A stretch of DNA of 64,000 nucleotides from Limisphaera sp026417315 (GCF_049537125.1 NZ_JBMVQY010000002.1:668744-732743), one strand, 5' to 3'; shown: positions 35,428 through 44,685, counted from the first letter of the stretch. Numbers and translations: made by a program. The notes: a model not told the origin generated them from the sequence alone.

Positions 35428-36942
35428 GTGAACTCTGAGGAGAACCGAGGCACGCAACCGCTGCCGCCGCTGTGGCGAAACTGGTGGAGCCTGGCAGGGC
35501 TGGTCATTGCCGGGGGTGCCCTGTTTTCGTTCCTGCTGTTGTTCACCCTGGATACGCTGGCCCGGTTCGGGAATCCGTACCTGGGCATTCTGACGTATTT
35601 GGTGGCCCCGGCGTTCCTTTTCCTCGGCCTGGGCCTGACGGTGCTGGGCATGTGGCGCGAGCGGCGTCGTCGCCTGCGCGGTGGCGCGGGCGTCCCCCAT
35701 CTGGTCCTCGACTTCACACGGCCGCGGGACCGGAAGTTGCTCGGCGCCTTTGTGGCGGGGAGCGTGGGGTTTTTGCTGCTTTCGGCGGTCGGCAGTTATC
35801 AGACGTATCACTTCACCGAGTCCACCCAGTTCTGCGGGCAGGTCTGTCACACGGTGATGGAACCGCAGTGGACGACGCATCAGCAGGGACCGCATGCGCG
35901 GGTGGCTTGTGTGGAGTGTCACATCGGTCCGGGAGCGACCTGGTTCGTAAAATCCAAACTTTCCGGCACCTACCAGGTCTATGCGACCCTGGCGGACAAA
36001 TATCCCCGGCCGATTCCGACGCCCATCAAGAATCTGCGTCCGGCGCGGGAGACCTGCGAGCAATGCCACTGGCCGCAGAAATTCATCGGGGATCTGGATC
36101 GGACCTTTGCCTATTTCCTGGCGGACGAGACCAACACGCCGTTTGTGGTGCGGATGACGATGAAAGTGGGCGGCAGTGATCCCCGCCACGGTCCGGTGGG
36201 TGGCATTCACTGGCACGTGAACCCGACCAACGTCGTGCAGTATGTGGCTGCGCGATGGGAGAACGGCCAGTGGGTGCCGGATCCGACCCGGCAGAGCATT
36301 CCCTGGGTCCGGCTGGTGGACGGTCAGGGGGTGACCCTGGAGTTCCGCAAGCCGGGATTCACCAATGATCCGGGAAGCTTTGTCATCCGGACGATGGACT
36401 GCATGGATTGCCACAATCGCCCGGCGCATCAGTACCGCCCCCCGACCGAGGCGGTCGACCGGGCGCTCCTGCTGGGTCGCATCGATCCGGGGCTGCCCTG
36501 GATCAAGTCGAATGCCGTGTACGCGCTGACGCAACCCTACACCAACCGTACCGAAGCCCTGCAGCGCATTGCCACCTTCCTGGCCGAGGCGTATCCGCCG
36601 GACCGCTTTGCCGAGGCCCAACCACGGGTGCGAGAGGCCATCGCCGTGGTGCAGGAAATCTATCGGAACAATTTCTTCCCGGAGATGCGCGCCTCGTGGG
36701 AGAAGTATCCCGATCACAGCGGCCACATGTATTGGCCGGGGTGTTTCCGGTGTCACGAAGGCAAACATGTGACCGCAGACGGCAGGCGCAGCATCACCAG
36801 CGATTGCAACGCCTGCCATGCGATTCTGGCCCAGGGCCGGGGCGAGGAGCTGCGTCTGCTGACGCCGGAGGGACAACCGTTCCGGCATCCGGGCGACGAG
36901 GTGGACGGTGGCTGTTATGACTGTCACACGGGAGGTTTGTGA
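35428..36942 (+). CDS. Membrane-anchored NapC/NirT-like heptaheme cytochrome c
   Basis: The predicted protein has 504 residues. Three hydrophobic segments lie in the first ~135 residues (around 18-45, 50-75 and 105-125). The periplasmic part carries seven heme attachment sites: one CxxxCH (FCGQVCH) and six CxxCH (CVECH, CEQCH, CMDCH, CFRCH, CNACH, CYDCH). The stretch around the first two sites (FCGQVCHTVMEPQW ... HARVACVECHIGPGA) matches NapC/NirT-type quinol-oxidising cytochromes. GTG 35428 has a strong Shine-Dalgarno (AGGAGGG, 4 bases away). The next gene begins 1 base after the stop, so the two are co-translated. Likely role: electrons from membrane quinol to periplasmic cytochromes (inference). 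Confidence 0.9.
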   Translation: MNSEENRGTQPLPPLWRNWWSLAGLVIAGGALFSFLLLFTLDTLARFGNPYLGILTYLVAPAFLFLGLGLTVLGMWRERRRRLRGGAGVPHLVLDFTRPRDRKLLGAFVAGSVGFLLLSAVGSYQTYHFTESTQFCGQVCHTVMEPQWTTHQQGPHARVACVECHIGPGATWFVKSKLSGTYQVYATLADKYPRPIPTPIKNLRPARETCEQCHWPQKFIGDLDRTFAYFLADETNTPFVVRMTMKVGGSDPRHGPVGGIHWHVNPTNVVQYVAARWENGQWVPDPTRQSIPWVRLVDGQGVTLEFRKPGFTNDPGSFVIRTMDCMDCHNRPAHQYRPPTEAVDRALLLGRIDPGLPWIKSNAVYALTQPYTNRTEALQRIATFLAEAYPPDRFAEAQPRVREAIAVVQEIYRNNFFPEMRASWEKYPDHSGHMYWPGCFRCHEGKHVTADGRRSITSDCNACHAILAQGRGEELRLLTPEGQPFRHPGDEVDGGCYDCHTGGL

Positions 36943-36943
36943 G

Positions 36944-39142
36944 GTGCGACGTTTCCGGACTCTTCGTCAGGCCGATCCCACGGCGGCCCGTGCGTGCCTG
37001 GTTCCGCCGGCGCAGCCCGGGGCCACGCAGCAGAACCCTGGCGGCGGGTGGCTGGTGCTGGTCCTGCTGCTGGCGCTGGTCGGGGGGGCGAGGGCCGCAG
37101 AACGCTTCTCCAATGCGGACTGCCTGGACTGTCATCTGGATCCCACCACGACGCGCAAGCGCGGCCAGGAGGTGATCCCGTTGGTCTTTCCCACCAACGC
37201 CTTTGCCGCGTCCGTGCATGCCGCGCTGGACTGTGTCGATTGTCACGAAGGCATTCCGGAGCTGGTCCATTCGACGCCGCTGCCGCCGCCCAACTGCGCC
37301 GGTTGCCACGAGGCGGAAGCCCGGCAGTATGCCGCCAGCATCCACGGGGTGAGCCATACCCTGGGGGCCAGTGGCGCGGCGCAATGCTGGGATTGCCACG
37401 GGTCGCATGACATCCTGCCCGTGAGGCACGCCGATTCGCCCGTTTTCAAATTGAACCTGCCCCGGACCTGTGCCCGATGTCACAGCAACCCGGGTTTGAC
37501 GGAAGAGTACCGGATGAAACATCCGGAGGCGGCGGCCCACTATGTGGACAGCATTCACGGGCAGGCGCTGCTGCGCCGGGGCCTGATCGTGGCGCCGTCC
37601 TGCAACGACTGTCACGGGATTCACGACATCAAGCGCAGCGTGGACCGCGACTCGCCGGTGCACCATCTGAATGTCGCCCGGACCTGTGGCCGGTGCCATC
37701 TGGGAGTGGAACAGATCTACGAACGCAGCATTCACGGGCAACGGCTGTTGGAGGGAGACAAACGTGCGCCGGTCTGCACCACCTGCCACTCGGCGCACGA
37801 AATCGAGCCACCCGCCTCCGGTCATTTCAAGGCCACCAGCGACCGCAAATGCGGCCAATGCCACCAGGATCGGCTCACCTACTATCACGAGACCTATCAC
37901 GGCAAGGCCATGGTCCTGGGGCGGCCGAATCGTGCGCCGGACGTGGCGGCCTGCTACGACTGTCACGGCCATCATGACGTGTTGCCCACTTCGCACCCCG
38001 ACTCGCGTCTTTCCCGGGACCACATTCTGGCGACCTGCCAGCAATGCCATCCCAAGGCCACGGTCGGCTTCACCCAGTACAAGCCGCATGCCAATCCGCT
38101 CGACCGGGAGAACTATCCGGTGTTGCATGCGGTCTTTGTGGGAATGACCTCGCTGGTGGTGGGGGTCTTTGTCTTTTTCGGAGCCCACACGCTGGCCTGG
38201 CTGGTCCGCACCCTCTATCTCTATCTCCACGATTCCAAGACCTTCCGGGAAGCCAAGGTCCAGATCCAGCGCGACGACGAATGGTTCACCCGGTTCACGC
38301 CCTTCGAGCGCTTCCTGCATCTGCTGGTGGTGACCAGTTTCCTGTTGTTGGTGGTGACCGGCATGCCGCTCAAGTTTTACTACACCGACTGGGCCAAAGC
38401 CCTGTTTGGGGTCATCGGCGGACCGGACACGGCGCGGGTGTTGCATCGGTTCGGGGCCCTGGTGACGTTTCTGTATTTCGGACTGCACCTGGCAGCCCTG
38501 GTGGGCAAGGCGTGGCGCGGGCGGCACCGGGTGCGGGATCCGCAGACCGGCCGCTGGCAGTGGCGCCGCGTACGGGAAGTGTTGTTCGGCCCGGACTCGA
38601 TGATTCCCACCCTGCAGGATTGGCGGGACTTCGTGGCGCACAACCGCTGGTTCTTCGGCAAGGGGCCGAAGCCCCAGTTCGACCGGTGGACCTACTGGGA
38701 GAAGTTCGATTACCTGGCGGTCTTCTGGGGCGTTTTCATGATCGGCACCTCGGGTCTGATCATGTGGTGGCCGGACTTTTTCACGCGGTTCCTGCCGGGT
38801 TGGGTCATCAATGTGGCCCACATCGTGCATTCGGACGAGGCCCTGTTGGCGGCGGGGTTCATCTTCACGATTCACTTCTTCAACACGCATTTCCGGCTGG
38901 AGAAGTTCCCGATGGACACCGTGATTTTCTCGGGCCGCATCTCGCGCAGCGAATTGCTTCATGAACGGCGCCGATGGTACGAGCGCCTGCTGGCCACCGG
39001 GCAGTTGGAGAGATTCCGCGTGCGCGACGAGTGGGAAGGGTGGAAGGGCATCGCCCGGTCGATGGGTTACCTCTTCTTCGGTCTGGGCGTGGTGCTGCTG
39101 CTGTTGATCCTGTACGCCATGGTCTCGCGGCTTCTGCACTGA
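36944..39142 (+). CDS. Undecaheme cytochrome c fused to a cytochrome b-like membrane domain
   Basis: The predicted protein has 732 residues. An N-terminal hydrophobic signal/anchor (WLVLVLLLALVGGARA) precedes eleven CxxCH sites: CLDCH, CVDCH, CAGCH, CWDCH, CARCH, CNDCH, CGRCH, CTTCH, CGQCH, CYDCH, CQQCH. From about residue 400 a membrane domain follows with about five hydrophobic helices and regularly placed His (ERFLHLLVVTSFLLLVVTG, VLHRFGALVTFLYFGLHLAAL, HIVHSDEALLAAGFIFTIHFF). It resembles cytochrome b561 or the formate dehydrogenase gamma subunit. GTG 36944 with GGAGG 8 bases upstream is preferred; GTG 36908 and ATG 36917 lie inside the previous gene. With its neighbour it likely forms a quinone/multiheme electron conduit. 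Confidence 0.88.
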   Translation: MRRFRTLRQADPTAARACLVPPAQPGATQQNPGGGWLVLVLLLALVGGARAAERFSNADCLDCHLDPTTTRKRGQEVIPLVFPTNAFAASVHAALDCVDCHEGIPELVHSTPLPPPNCAGCHEAEARQYAASIHGVSHTLGASGAAQCWDCHGSHDILPVRHADSPVFKLNLPRTCARCHSNPGLTEEYRMKHPEAAAHYVDSIHGQALLRRGLIVAPSCNDCHGIHDIKRSVDRDSPVHHLNVARTCGRCHLGVEQIYERSIHGQRLLEGDKRAPVCTTCHSAHEIEPPASGHFKATSDRKCGQCHQDRLTYYHETYHGKAMVLGRPNRAPDVAACYDCHGHHDVLPTSHPDSRLSRDHILATCQQCHPKATVGFTQYKPHANPLDRENYPVLHAVFVGMTSLVVGVFVFFGAHTLAWLVRTLYLYLHDSKTFREAKVQIQRDDEWFTRFTPFERFLHLLVVTSFLLLVVTGMPLKFYYTDWAKALFGVIGGPDTARVLHRFGALVTFLYFGLHLAALVGKAWRGRHRVRDPQTGRWQWRRVREVLFGPDSMIPTLQDWRDFVAHNRWFFGKGPKPQFDRWTYWEKFDYLAVFWGVFMIGTSGLIMWWPDFFTRFLPGWVINVAHIVHSDEALLAAGFIFTIHFFNTHFRLEKFPMDTVIFSGRISRSELLHERRRWYERLLATGQLERFRVRDEWEGWKGIARSMGYLFFGLGVVLLLLILYAMVSRLLH

Positions 39143-39391
39143 GCGCGCACCGTTTTCAGGTTCGACCGGGAGGATTCCCGCCTTCGGCCGCGGGCGCGGG
39201 TCGGCCCGAGCGGCGCGCTCCCCGATGGCCTTTCGTCCGGAGCCCGGCCGGGGCCGCGGCCCCTGGTCCCGGGCTGGACAGGCCGCTTCCAAGCTCTTCA
39301 AACTGCTGCCGGTCGTTCGGGATGGGGATCATGGCCCCGTCCCCGGGGCGGGTGTGTTGTTCGTCAGGCCGATACGGTACACGGGACCGCA

Positions 39392-41191
39392 ATGAACCTC
39401 GAGTATGTCGCGTTGGCGGTGATCCTGGCGGGTGCGTTGTACCTGTTTTGGACGCAGAAACTGCGCATGGATCTGACGGCGCTGGCGGTGATGCTGGCAC
39501 TGATTGTGCCATGGCCCCGGCCCGACGGGGAATGGCGGCCGCTGCTCACACCGGCAGAGGGTTTTTCCGGCTTCGGCAGTGTGGCCGTGATCATGGTGGC
39601 CGCCATGTTCGTGTTCGGCGCCGCCCTGGCCCGCACCGGAGCCACCGAACTGTGGGGCATGCGGCTGTTCCGCGCTTGTGCGCGCACCGAGGGGAGTCTC
39701 CAACTGGCCGTCCTCGGGGCGACGACGCTCACCTCGATGTTCATCAACGATACGACGGTGGTGATCCTGTTTTTGCCCCTGATCCTGACGATTTGCCGGG
39801 AGCGCGGGTGGTCGCCCTCGCGCTTTTTGATGATCGCGGCCTACGGTGCGTTGCTGGGCGGTCAGTGGACCCTCATCGGGACCCGCAGCAACATCATTGT
39901 CAGCGACATCCTGCGCCAGCAGACCGGGCAGGGTTTCGGGTTTTTCGATTTGACGCCGGTGGCGGCCGGGGTGTTTCTCGTCAGCGCCGCGGCGCTGATG
40001 CTGGTGGGGCGACACTTTCTGCCGGCTGAAGAGCCGGGAGAAACGCTGGAGGACCGCCTGGCACGGCATTATCTGACGGAAGTCATGGTCACGCCCCGCT
40101 CCGCCCAGCTCGGCCGACCGGTCAGGGAGGTCGTGGCCGGGTTGGGCCGCGAGGTTGCCTGGATGGGTCTGATCCGTGGTAATGAACGCCTCCCGCCGGC
40201 GGACTGGCTGCACCTGCAGGCCGGGGACGTGCTGATCCTGCAGGGCCCGGTGCCGGTGATTGGCAATTTGCTGAAGTCACGAGACTTTCAGTTGCGCGAG
40301 GAACTGGCGCTCGATAACCGGACCCTGCGGAGCGTGGACCTGGTGACGGTCGAGGCCACGGTGGCCCCACGATCGAATTATGTGGGGCGCACGCTCGAGG
40401 AGGTGGGCTTCAGCCAACAATACGGCTTTACGGTGCTCGGCATTGCGCGGCGCGGCCGCAGCCTCGAGGATCGGCCGGCCCAAACCCCGTTGGAGGAAGG
40501 AGACTCGTTGTTGCTGCTGGGGCACGTCACCGGTCTCAGCGCGCTCCGATCGAATGCTGACCTCATTGTCTTGGCGCAGGAGGAGTTCGTGCCGTTGAAC
40601 CGTTGGAAGGCTGCGGTGACGCTGGGTCTGCTGGTGGGCGTGGTGGGAACGGCTGCGACCGGTGTGCTCAGTCCGGCCGTCTCGATACCCGTGGCCGCGC
40701 TGCTGGTGGTGGTGTTCGACTGTCTGAAAGTCCGCGATCTCTATCGGGTGGTGGACTGGCAGGCAGTGGTCACGGCCGCGGGCCTCATCCCGTTCGGGTT
40801 GGCGGTGGAAAAGACGGGGGCGGCCCGGGACCTGGCCGAGTTGGCGGTGCGTTTGCTGGAGGGTTGGGGTCCGGTGGCCCTGCTGGGTGGACTGGCCCTG
40901 GTGACGCTGATTCTGACGCATTTCCTCGACAACTCGGCCGTGGGCATCATTCTCGCCCCCATTGCGCACCAGGTGGCCGTGGTCATGGGTGTGGACCCCA
41001 AACCGTTCATGGTCGCCATCGCCATCTGCATTTCCGCGTGTTTCTGCACGCCTTTCGCCCACGAGAGCACCATTCTTGTGATGGGCCCGGGCCGATACCG
41101 GTTCCGGCACTATCTGCAAGCCGGCGGGCTTTTGGCGGTGGCCACGTGGCTGGTCACGCTCTGGCTGACGCCGCGGGTGTGGCCCTTCTGA
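39392..41191 (+). CDS. SLC13/CitT-type permease with tandem TrkA-C (RCK_C) domains
   Basis: The predicted protein has 599 residues. Hydrophobic helices form two halves (about 1-210 and 400-599). Between them lie two soluble repeats with the RCK_C pattern (VMVTPRSAQLGRPVREV ... LHLQAGDVLILQGP and VEATVAPRSNYVGRTLEEVGF ... PLEEGDSLLLLGH). This is the architecture of SLC13-family permeases, which move di-/tricarboxylates or sulfate with Na+ or H+. Motifs typical of the ion-transporter fold include INDTTVVILFLPLIL and HFLDNSAVGIILAPI. It follows the cytochrome genes after 249 bases; a functional link is uncertain. ATG 39392 starts a hydrophobic helix directly. Confidence 0.88.
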   Translation: MNLEYVALAVILAGALYLFWTQKLRMDLTALAVMLALIVPWPRPDGEWRPLLTPAEGFSGFGSVAVIMVAAMFVFGAALARTGATELWGMRLFRACARTEGSLQLAVLGATTLTSMFINDTTVVILFLPLILTICRERGWSPSRFLMIAAYGALLGGQWTLIGTRSNIIVSDILRQQTGQGFGFFDLTPVAAGVFLVSAAALMLVGRHFLPAEEPGETLEDRLARHYLTEVMVTPRSAQLGRPVREVVAGLGREVAWMGLIRGNERLPPADWLHLQAGDVLILQGPVPVIGNLLKSRDFQLREELALDNRTLRSVDLVTVEATVAPRSNYVGRTLEEVGFSQQYGFTVLGIARRGRSLEDRPAQTPLEEGDSLLLLGHVTGLSALRSNADLIVLAQEEFVPLNRWKAAVTLGLLVGVVGTAATGVLSPAVSIPVAALLVVVFDCLKVRDLYRVVDWQAVVTAAGLIPFGLAVEKTGAARDLAELAVRLLEGWGPVALLGGLALVTLILTHFLDNSAVGIILAPIAHQVAVVMGVDPKPFMVAIAICISACFCTPFAHESTILVMGPGRYRFRHYLQAGGLLAVATWLVTLWLTPRVWPF

Positions 41192-41234
41192 ATCGCGGGC
41201 CGAGTGCGCGTCCGGGGCTGCGCGTGAAAAGGAA

Positions 41235-41260
41235 ACCGCCGCCCGGGCGTGGGCGGCGGT
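41235..41260 (-). terminator. Rho-independent terminator between convergent permease and TlpA-like genes
   Basis: A perfect 10-base-pair stem (ACCGCCGCCC / GGGCGGCGGT) with a 6-base loop. Read on the minus strand it is followed by TTTCCTTTTC, so it best serves the TlpA-like gene whose stop is 28 bases away. It can also stop permease transcripts. Confidence 0.75.
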
Positions 41261-41287
41261 GATTCCGGGAGGTTCCAGATCGGACGC

Positions 41288-42505
41288 TTACTTGCGGGCT
41301 TTCGCCTCGTACTGGCTGAGCGTTTCGCGCAGGGCCTGTCGCGTGGGCTCGTCCTCGGCAACGGCGATGGCCTTCTTCTGGTACTCGATCGCTTCGCTGA
41401 CCTTGCCGGTATCGAACAGGGCCCGCGCGTAGGTATCCAGGATGGATGCGTTCGTGGCGCCGGAAGCATCGAGGGCGGCCTTGGCCAGGTGGGTGGCCAG
41501 GGCCAGGTCCCGCTGCCGAACCCGCGGATCGGTCAGCAAGGCCCAGGCCCATTCGTTGAGATCGTCGGGGTGAACGCCGGAAAGCTCTTTCAGCTGGCTG
41601 GTCAGTTTTTCCACCTGATTGGTGTCGCCGCGTCCGACGACTGCACGGAAGTATTGGCGGAAGACCTGCGCGTGACCAAGGCGGCGTTTCATTCCGGCCA
41701 GATCGAAGTCTTTGGGGGCGAGTTCCTCCAGTCGTTTCTCCAGGCCGGCCAGGGTTTCTGCGGGCGCTTCCGTGGCCAGGGCCTGCTGATACTCGGCCAG
41801 GGTCATCTGGAACCGGATAAGGTCGCGGATCTCGGCCGCGTTGAACTTCCGGTCCCGCAACAGCGGGCCGACCTCCGCGTCGAGCGCTTCCAATTCGCGG
41901 CCCAGCGCCTCGATGCGGGCCTGGTCGTCCTGAATCACGGCTTCCTGGAACGCCTCCAGCTTTTCCTGGGCTTCGGCGCGTTTCCGTGCCTTCTCGAGGT
42001 CGAATTTTCCCGCCTGCAACTCCTCGAGCACCTTTTCCAAATCCCCCATTGGATGGCCGTGCCAGACGATGCGGCCCTCCTTGTCCACCACGAACGCGTG
42101 GGGGATTCCATCCACGCCGAAGGCTCCCATGTACGCCTGCCCGGTCTTCTCATCCTTGTCGACGGCGACGACGTAATCCATCTGGTCGCCCATCTTGGCG
42201 ACGAACTTTTTCACCGTGGCCACGTCTTCATCACTGATGCCCACGATGACCACGTCCTTGAACTTTTTCTGCAGCTGGGTCAGGTGGGGAATGCTGGCGC
42301 GGCAGGGCGGGCACCAGGTGGCCCAAAACTCGACGACGGCGACCTTCTTGCCCTTGAGGTCAGCGAGGTTCACGGGGTTGCCCTTGACCCACTCGGCGAT
42401 TTGAAGGGCGGGAGCCGGATCTCCGAGTTTGGGCTCCGCGGCGGAGAGGGGCGAGAAGACCATCGACACGGCGCCGAGCAGCGCCGCCAAAAGGAATCGT
42501 TTCAT
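41288..42505 (-). CDS. Exported TlpA/ResA-like thioredoxin with C-terminal helical repeat region
   Basis: The predicted protein has 405 residues. Signal peptide MKRFLLAALLGAVSMVFSPLSAA is followed by an AhpC/TSA-type thioredoxin domain with WATWCPPCRASIPHL (Cys65, Cys68) and a cis-Pro near GVDGIPHAFVVDKEGRI. After about residue 170 comes a ~230-residue charged helical region ending in a TPR-like stretch (ATHLAKAALDASGATNASILDTYARALFDTGKVSEAIEYQKKAI). Such long TlpA-like proteins are common in Planctomycetota and Verrucomicrobiota. Likely a periplasmic thiol reductase, possibly for cytochrome c maturation, given the multiheme genes nearby (inference). ATG 42505 begins the signal peptide. Confidence 0.88.
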   Translation of the reverse strand: MKRFLLAALLGAVSMVFSPLSAAEPKLGDPAPALQIAEWVKGNPVNLADLKGKKVAVVEFWATWCPPCRASIPHLTQLQKKFKDVVIVGISDEDVATVKKFVAKMGDQMDYVVAVDKDEKTGQAYMGAFGVDGIPHAFVVDKEGRIVWHGHPMGDLEKVLEELQAGKFDLEKARKRAEAQEKLEAFQEAVIQDDQARIEALGRELEALDAEVGPLLRDRKFNAAEIRDLIRFQMTLAEYQQALATEAPAETLAGLEKRLEELAPKDFDLAGMKRRLGHAQVFRQYFRAVVGRGDTNQVEKLTSQLKELSGVHPDDLNEWAWALLTDPRVRQRDLALATHLAKAALDASGATNASILDTYARALFDTGKVSEAIEYQKKAIAVAEDEPTRQALRETLSQYEAKARK

Positions 42506-42935
42506 GGATGTATCCTTGCAGCTTCGTGTTTCAACTGGCACCAACCCTACGCCGCCCGCCCGACCAAGTCAAACGAGGGGCGTCCCAAATTCCGGGCGGG
42601 GCCCGGGTTGCTCGACTCCACCGGGAAGAGGCCGGCCCGGGATCGAGCGACGGATGCATTCGCAAACAGCTCTCCTTGCGTTTGGGCTCGTGCCCGGGAC
42701 GTCCGAGGCCGCGGCCAGAAGGGTCCGACGCGTTTCCAGCGGTGCATTGCACGTTTTGGACACCCTCGAAAGTTCGGCGCAATTCCGGGCGTCCTCGCCG
42801 CGGGAAGGCCGAGGGGAAAGGCGTTTCCTCGGCATCCATGCATCCGGTGCTCGAGAGCCGAAAAGCGTCTCGTTGCCAAAACGCGGCGCGCACGGCCTTG
42901 TGGTTCGAACCCGGCCTCGATAACCTTTTGAACTC
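42506..42935. other. Spacer between divergent TlpA-like and pseudouridine synthase genes
   Basis: No supported gene is seen. Both promoters must lie here; no clear boxes stand out. No repeats or RNA genes are recognised. Confidence 0.4.
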
Positions 42936-43724
42936 ATGGCCAAGCCCGACTGGATCGAGCTGCCCGGTGCAGAACCCATCCCGATCCTCTACGAGGACCG
43001 GTCAGTGCTGGCCATTGACAAGCCCGCCGGTTGGTTGCTGGTGCCGGTGCACTGGCAGCGGACGGCCCGCAACCTGCAGGCGGCGTTGGAATCCTCGGTG
43101 CGGGCGGGCGATTGGTGGGCGCGGTCGCGGGGCCTCAAGTACCTGCGATTTGTGCATCGGCTGGATGGCGAGACCAGCGGCGTGCTGTTGCTGGCCAAGA
43201 GCCCGGGCGCGCTGACCGCTTGCTCGAGGTTGTTCCAGACCGGCCAGGTGGAGAAAGTGTACCTTGCGGTGGTTGCGGGGGAGCCGAAACAGTCGGAATG
43301 GACCTGCCGATGGAAACTGGCCCCGGACCGGCGCCATCCCGGACGGGTTCGCGTCGATCCGCGCCACGGCAAGGAAGCCGAAACGCAGTTTCGCGTCCTG
43401 GCCCGTCGGGCCGGCCGGGCGCTGATCGAATGCCGTCCCCGGACGGGACGCACCCATCAGATCCGGGTGCATCTGGCAGAGGCGGGCCTGCCGGTGCTGG
43501 GGGATGACCTGTATGGCCGTGGCGAGGGAGCTGGACCGCTGGCACTCCGGGCCATTCGGCTGGCCTATCGGGACCCGTTCACGCGCCGGGCAGTGGACAT
43601 CCGGGCGCCGTGGAGTCAATTTCTTCTCCAGCATGGATTCGAAGAACTGAACTGCCCCGGTGATTCCGACAGCGCCGATGAACGCCATGAACACCGAGCG
43701 TCCAACGGAACGCATCGCGAATGA
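42936..43724 (+). CDS. RluA-family RNA pseudouridine synthase
   Basis: The predicted protein has 262 residues. The catalytic motif HRLDGETSGVLLLAK contains Asp77, the nucleophile. The N-terminal IDKPAGWLLVPVH and C-terminal GRTHQIRVHLAEAGLPVLGDDLYG are family signatures. There is no N-terminal S4 domain, so it belongs to the shorter RluA/RluC/TruC-like group; the exact target uridine cannot be told. It overlaps the SET-domain gene at its 3' end, suggesting coupling. Confidence 0.92.
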   Translation: MAKPDWIELPGAEPIPILYEDRSVLAIDKPAGWLLVPVHWQRTARNLQAALESSVRAGDWWARSRGLKYLRFVHRLDGETSGVLLLAKSPGALTACSRLFQTGQVEKVYLAVVAGEPKQSEWTCRWKLAPDRRHPGRVRVDPRHGKEAETQFRVLARRAGRALIECRPRTGRTHQIRVHLAEAGLPVLGDDLYGRGEGAGPLALRAIRLAYRDPFTRRAVDIRAPWSQFLLQHGFEELNCPGDSDSADERHEHRASNGTHRE

Positions 43725-44244
43725 GGAAGTGGTCGGGGAGACGGAGTGGGTGGTGTTTCGTCGGTCCCCCATCCATGGGATCGGCGGATTTGCCCGCAGG
43801 GACATCCCGGCCGGCACGCGAATTCTCGAATACGTGGGCGAAAAGATCACGAAGGAGGAATCGGCCCGCCGCTGCGCGGCCAACAATGTGTATATCTTCT
43901 GCCTGAACGATCAGTTCGATCTCGACGGGAACGTGCCGTGGAATCTGGCGCGTTTCTTGAATCACTCCTGCCAGCCCAACTGCGAGACGGAACTGGACGA
44001 GGCCGAGGGGCGGATCTGGATCCTGGCCCTGCGGGACATTCGGGCCGGAGAAGAGTTGACGTTCAACTACGGATACGACCTGACGGAGTACCGGGATTAT
44101 CCGTGCAACTGCGGGGCCCCGAATTGTGTGGGTTACATCGTCGCCGAGGAATTCTTCGAGCACGTGCGGCGGCAGCGTGCTCTGGAAGAGGCCGCACGGC
44201 AGGTCGCCGGAGATTCGGCTGCCGGGGCTCAGTCGCCGCGATAG
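43678..44244 (+). CDS. SET-domain protein (putative protein lysine methyltransferase)
   Basis: The predicted protein has 188 residues. The SET core is complete: SPIHGIGGFARRDIPAGTRILEYVGEKI, then RFLNHSCQPNCE (NHSCxPN at 95-101) and GEELTFNYGY (124-133). A post-SET-like zinc motif with Cys143, Cys145 and Cys150 (CNCGAPNCVGYI) follows. Such proteins transfer methyl groups from SAM to lysine. In bacteria they occur in Chlamydiae (NUE), Verrucomicrobiota and some pathogens. ATG 43678 or 43687 are possible starts, both within the 3' end of the pseudouridine synthase gene. Its stop overlaps the convergent queD stop by 16 bases. The target is unknown. Confidence 0.9.
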   Translation: MNAMNTERPTERIANEEVVGETEWVVFRRSPIHGIGGFARRDIPAGTRILEYVGEKITKEESARRCAANNVYIFCLNDQFDLDGNVPWNLARFLNHSCQPNCETELDEAEGRIWILALRDIRAGEELTFNYGYDLTEYRDYPCNCGAPNCVGYIVAEEFFEHVRRQRALEEAARQVAGDSAAGAQSPR

Positions 44245-44591
44245 ACGCAACGGGCCGTGCAGGTCTCCGCCACGACCACCTCGGCCAATTCCGGCAGGGT
44301 CGGTTTGAGTCGTTCCCAGATCCACGCGGCCAGCACTTCGCTGGTTGGGTTTTCCAGCCCGGGGATTTCGTTCAGGTAGCGATGGTCGAGCTGTTCCCAA
44401 AGGGGCTGGAAGCGTCGGGCGATCTCCGCGTAGTCCATGAGCCAGCCCAGGTGCGGATCGCACTCGCCGCGCACGACAATCTCAACCTGAAAACTGTGTC
44501 CATGGAGGCGGCGACATTTGTGTCCCTCCGGCAGATGGGGCAGCCGGTGAGCCGCCTCGAACTGAAACGTTTTCCGCAATTCCACTTTCAT
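44229..44591 (-). CDS. queD: 6-carboxy-5,6,7,8-tetrahydropterin synthase
   Basis: The product has 120 residues. Zinc ligands His15, His30 and His32 and the catalytic Cys26 appear in FEAAHRL and KCRRLHGHSF. The catalytic Asp69-His70 pair is in LDHRYLNEI and Glu109 in AETCTARC. Matches QueD, which makes the queuosine precursor from dihydroneopterin triphosphate. ATG 44591 gives the canonical MKVELRKTFQFEAAH start. No other queuosine genes are adjacent. It lies 94 bases downstream of the LuxC-like gene. Confidence 0.93.
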   Translation of the reverse strand: MKVELRKTFQFEAAHRLPHLPEGHKCRRLHGHSFQVEIVVRGECDPHLGWLMDYAEIARRFQPLWEQLDHRYLNEIPGLENPTSEVLAAWIWERLKPTLPELAEVVVAETCTARCVYRGD

Positions 44592-44685
44592 GTTCTGACG
44601 AGCAAATCCTTGGACAAAAGGTTGCCTGCGCACCGGCCAAAGGCCAGGGCGGCGCGGGTCCACCCATCGGCGCCTCTTCCGCCGG

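Noticed and set aside
36794..39301. 835-codon minus-strand frame over the cytochrome genes
   Set aside because: The CxxCH motifs on the plus strand show the real coding direction; the antisense product has no domain.
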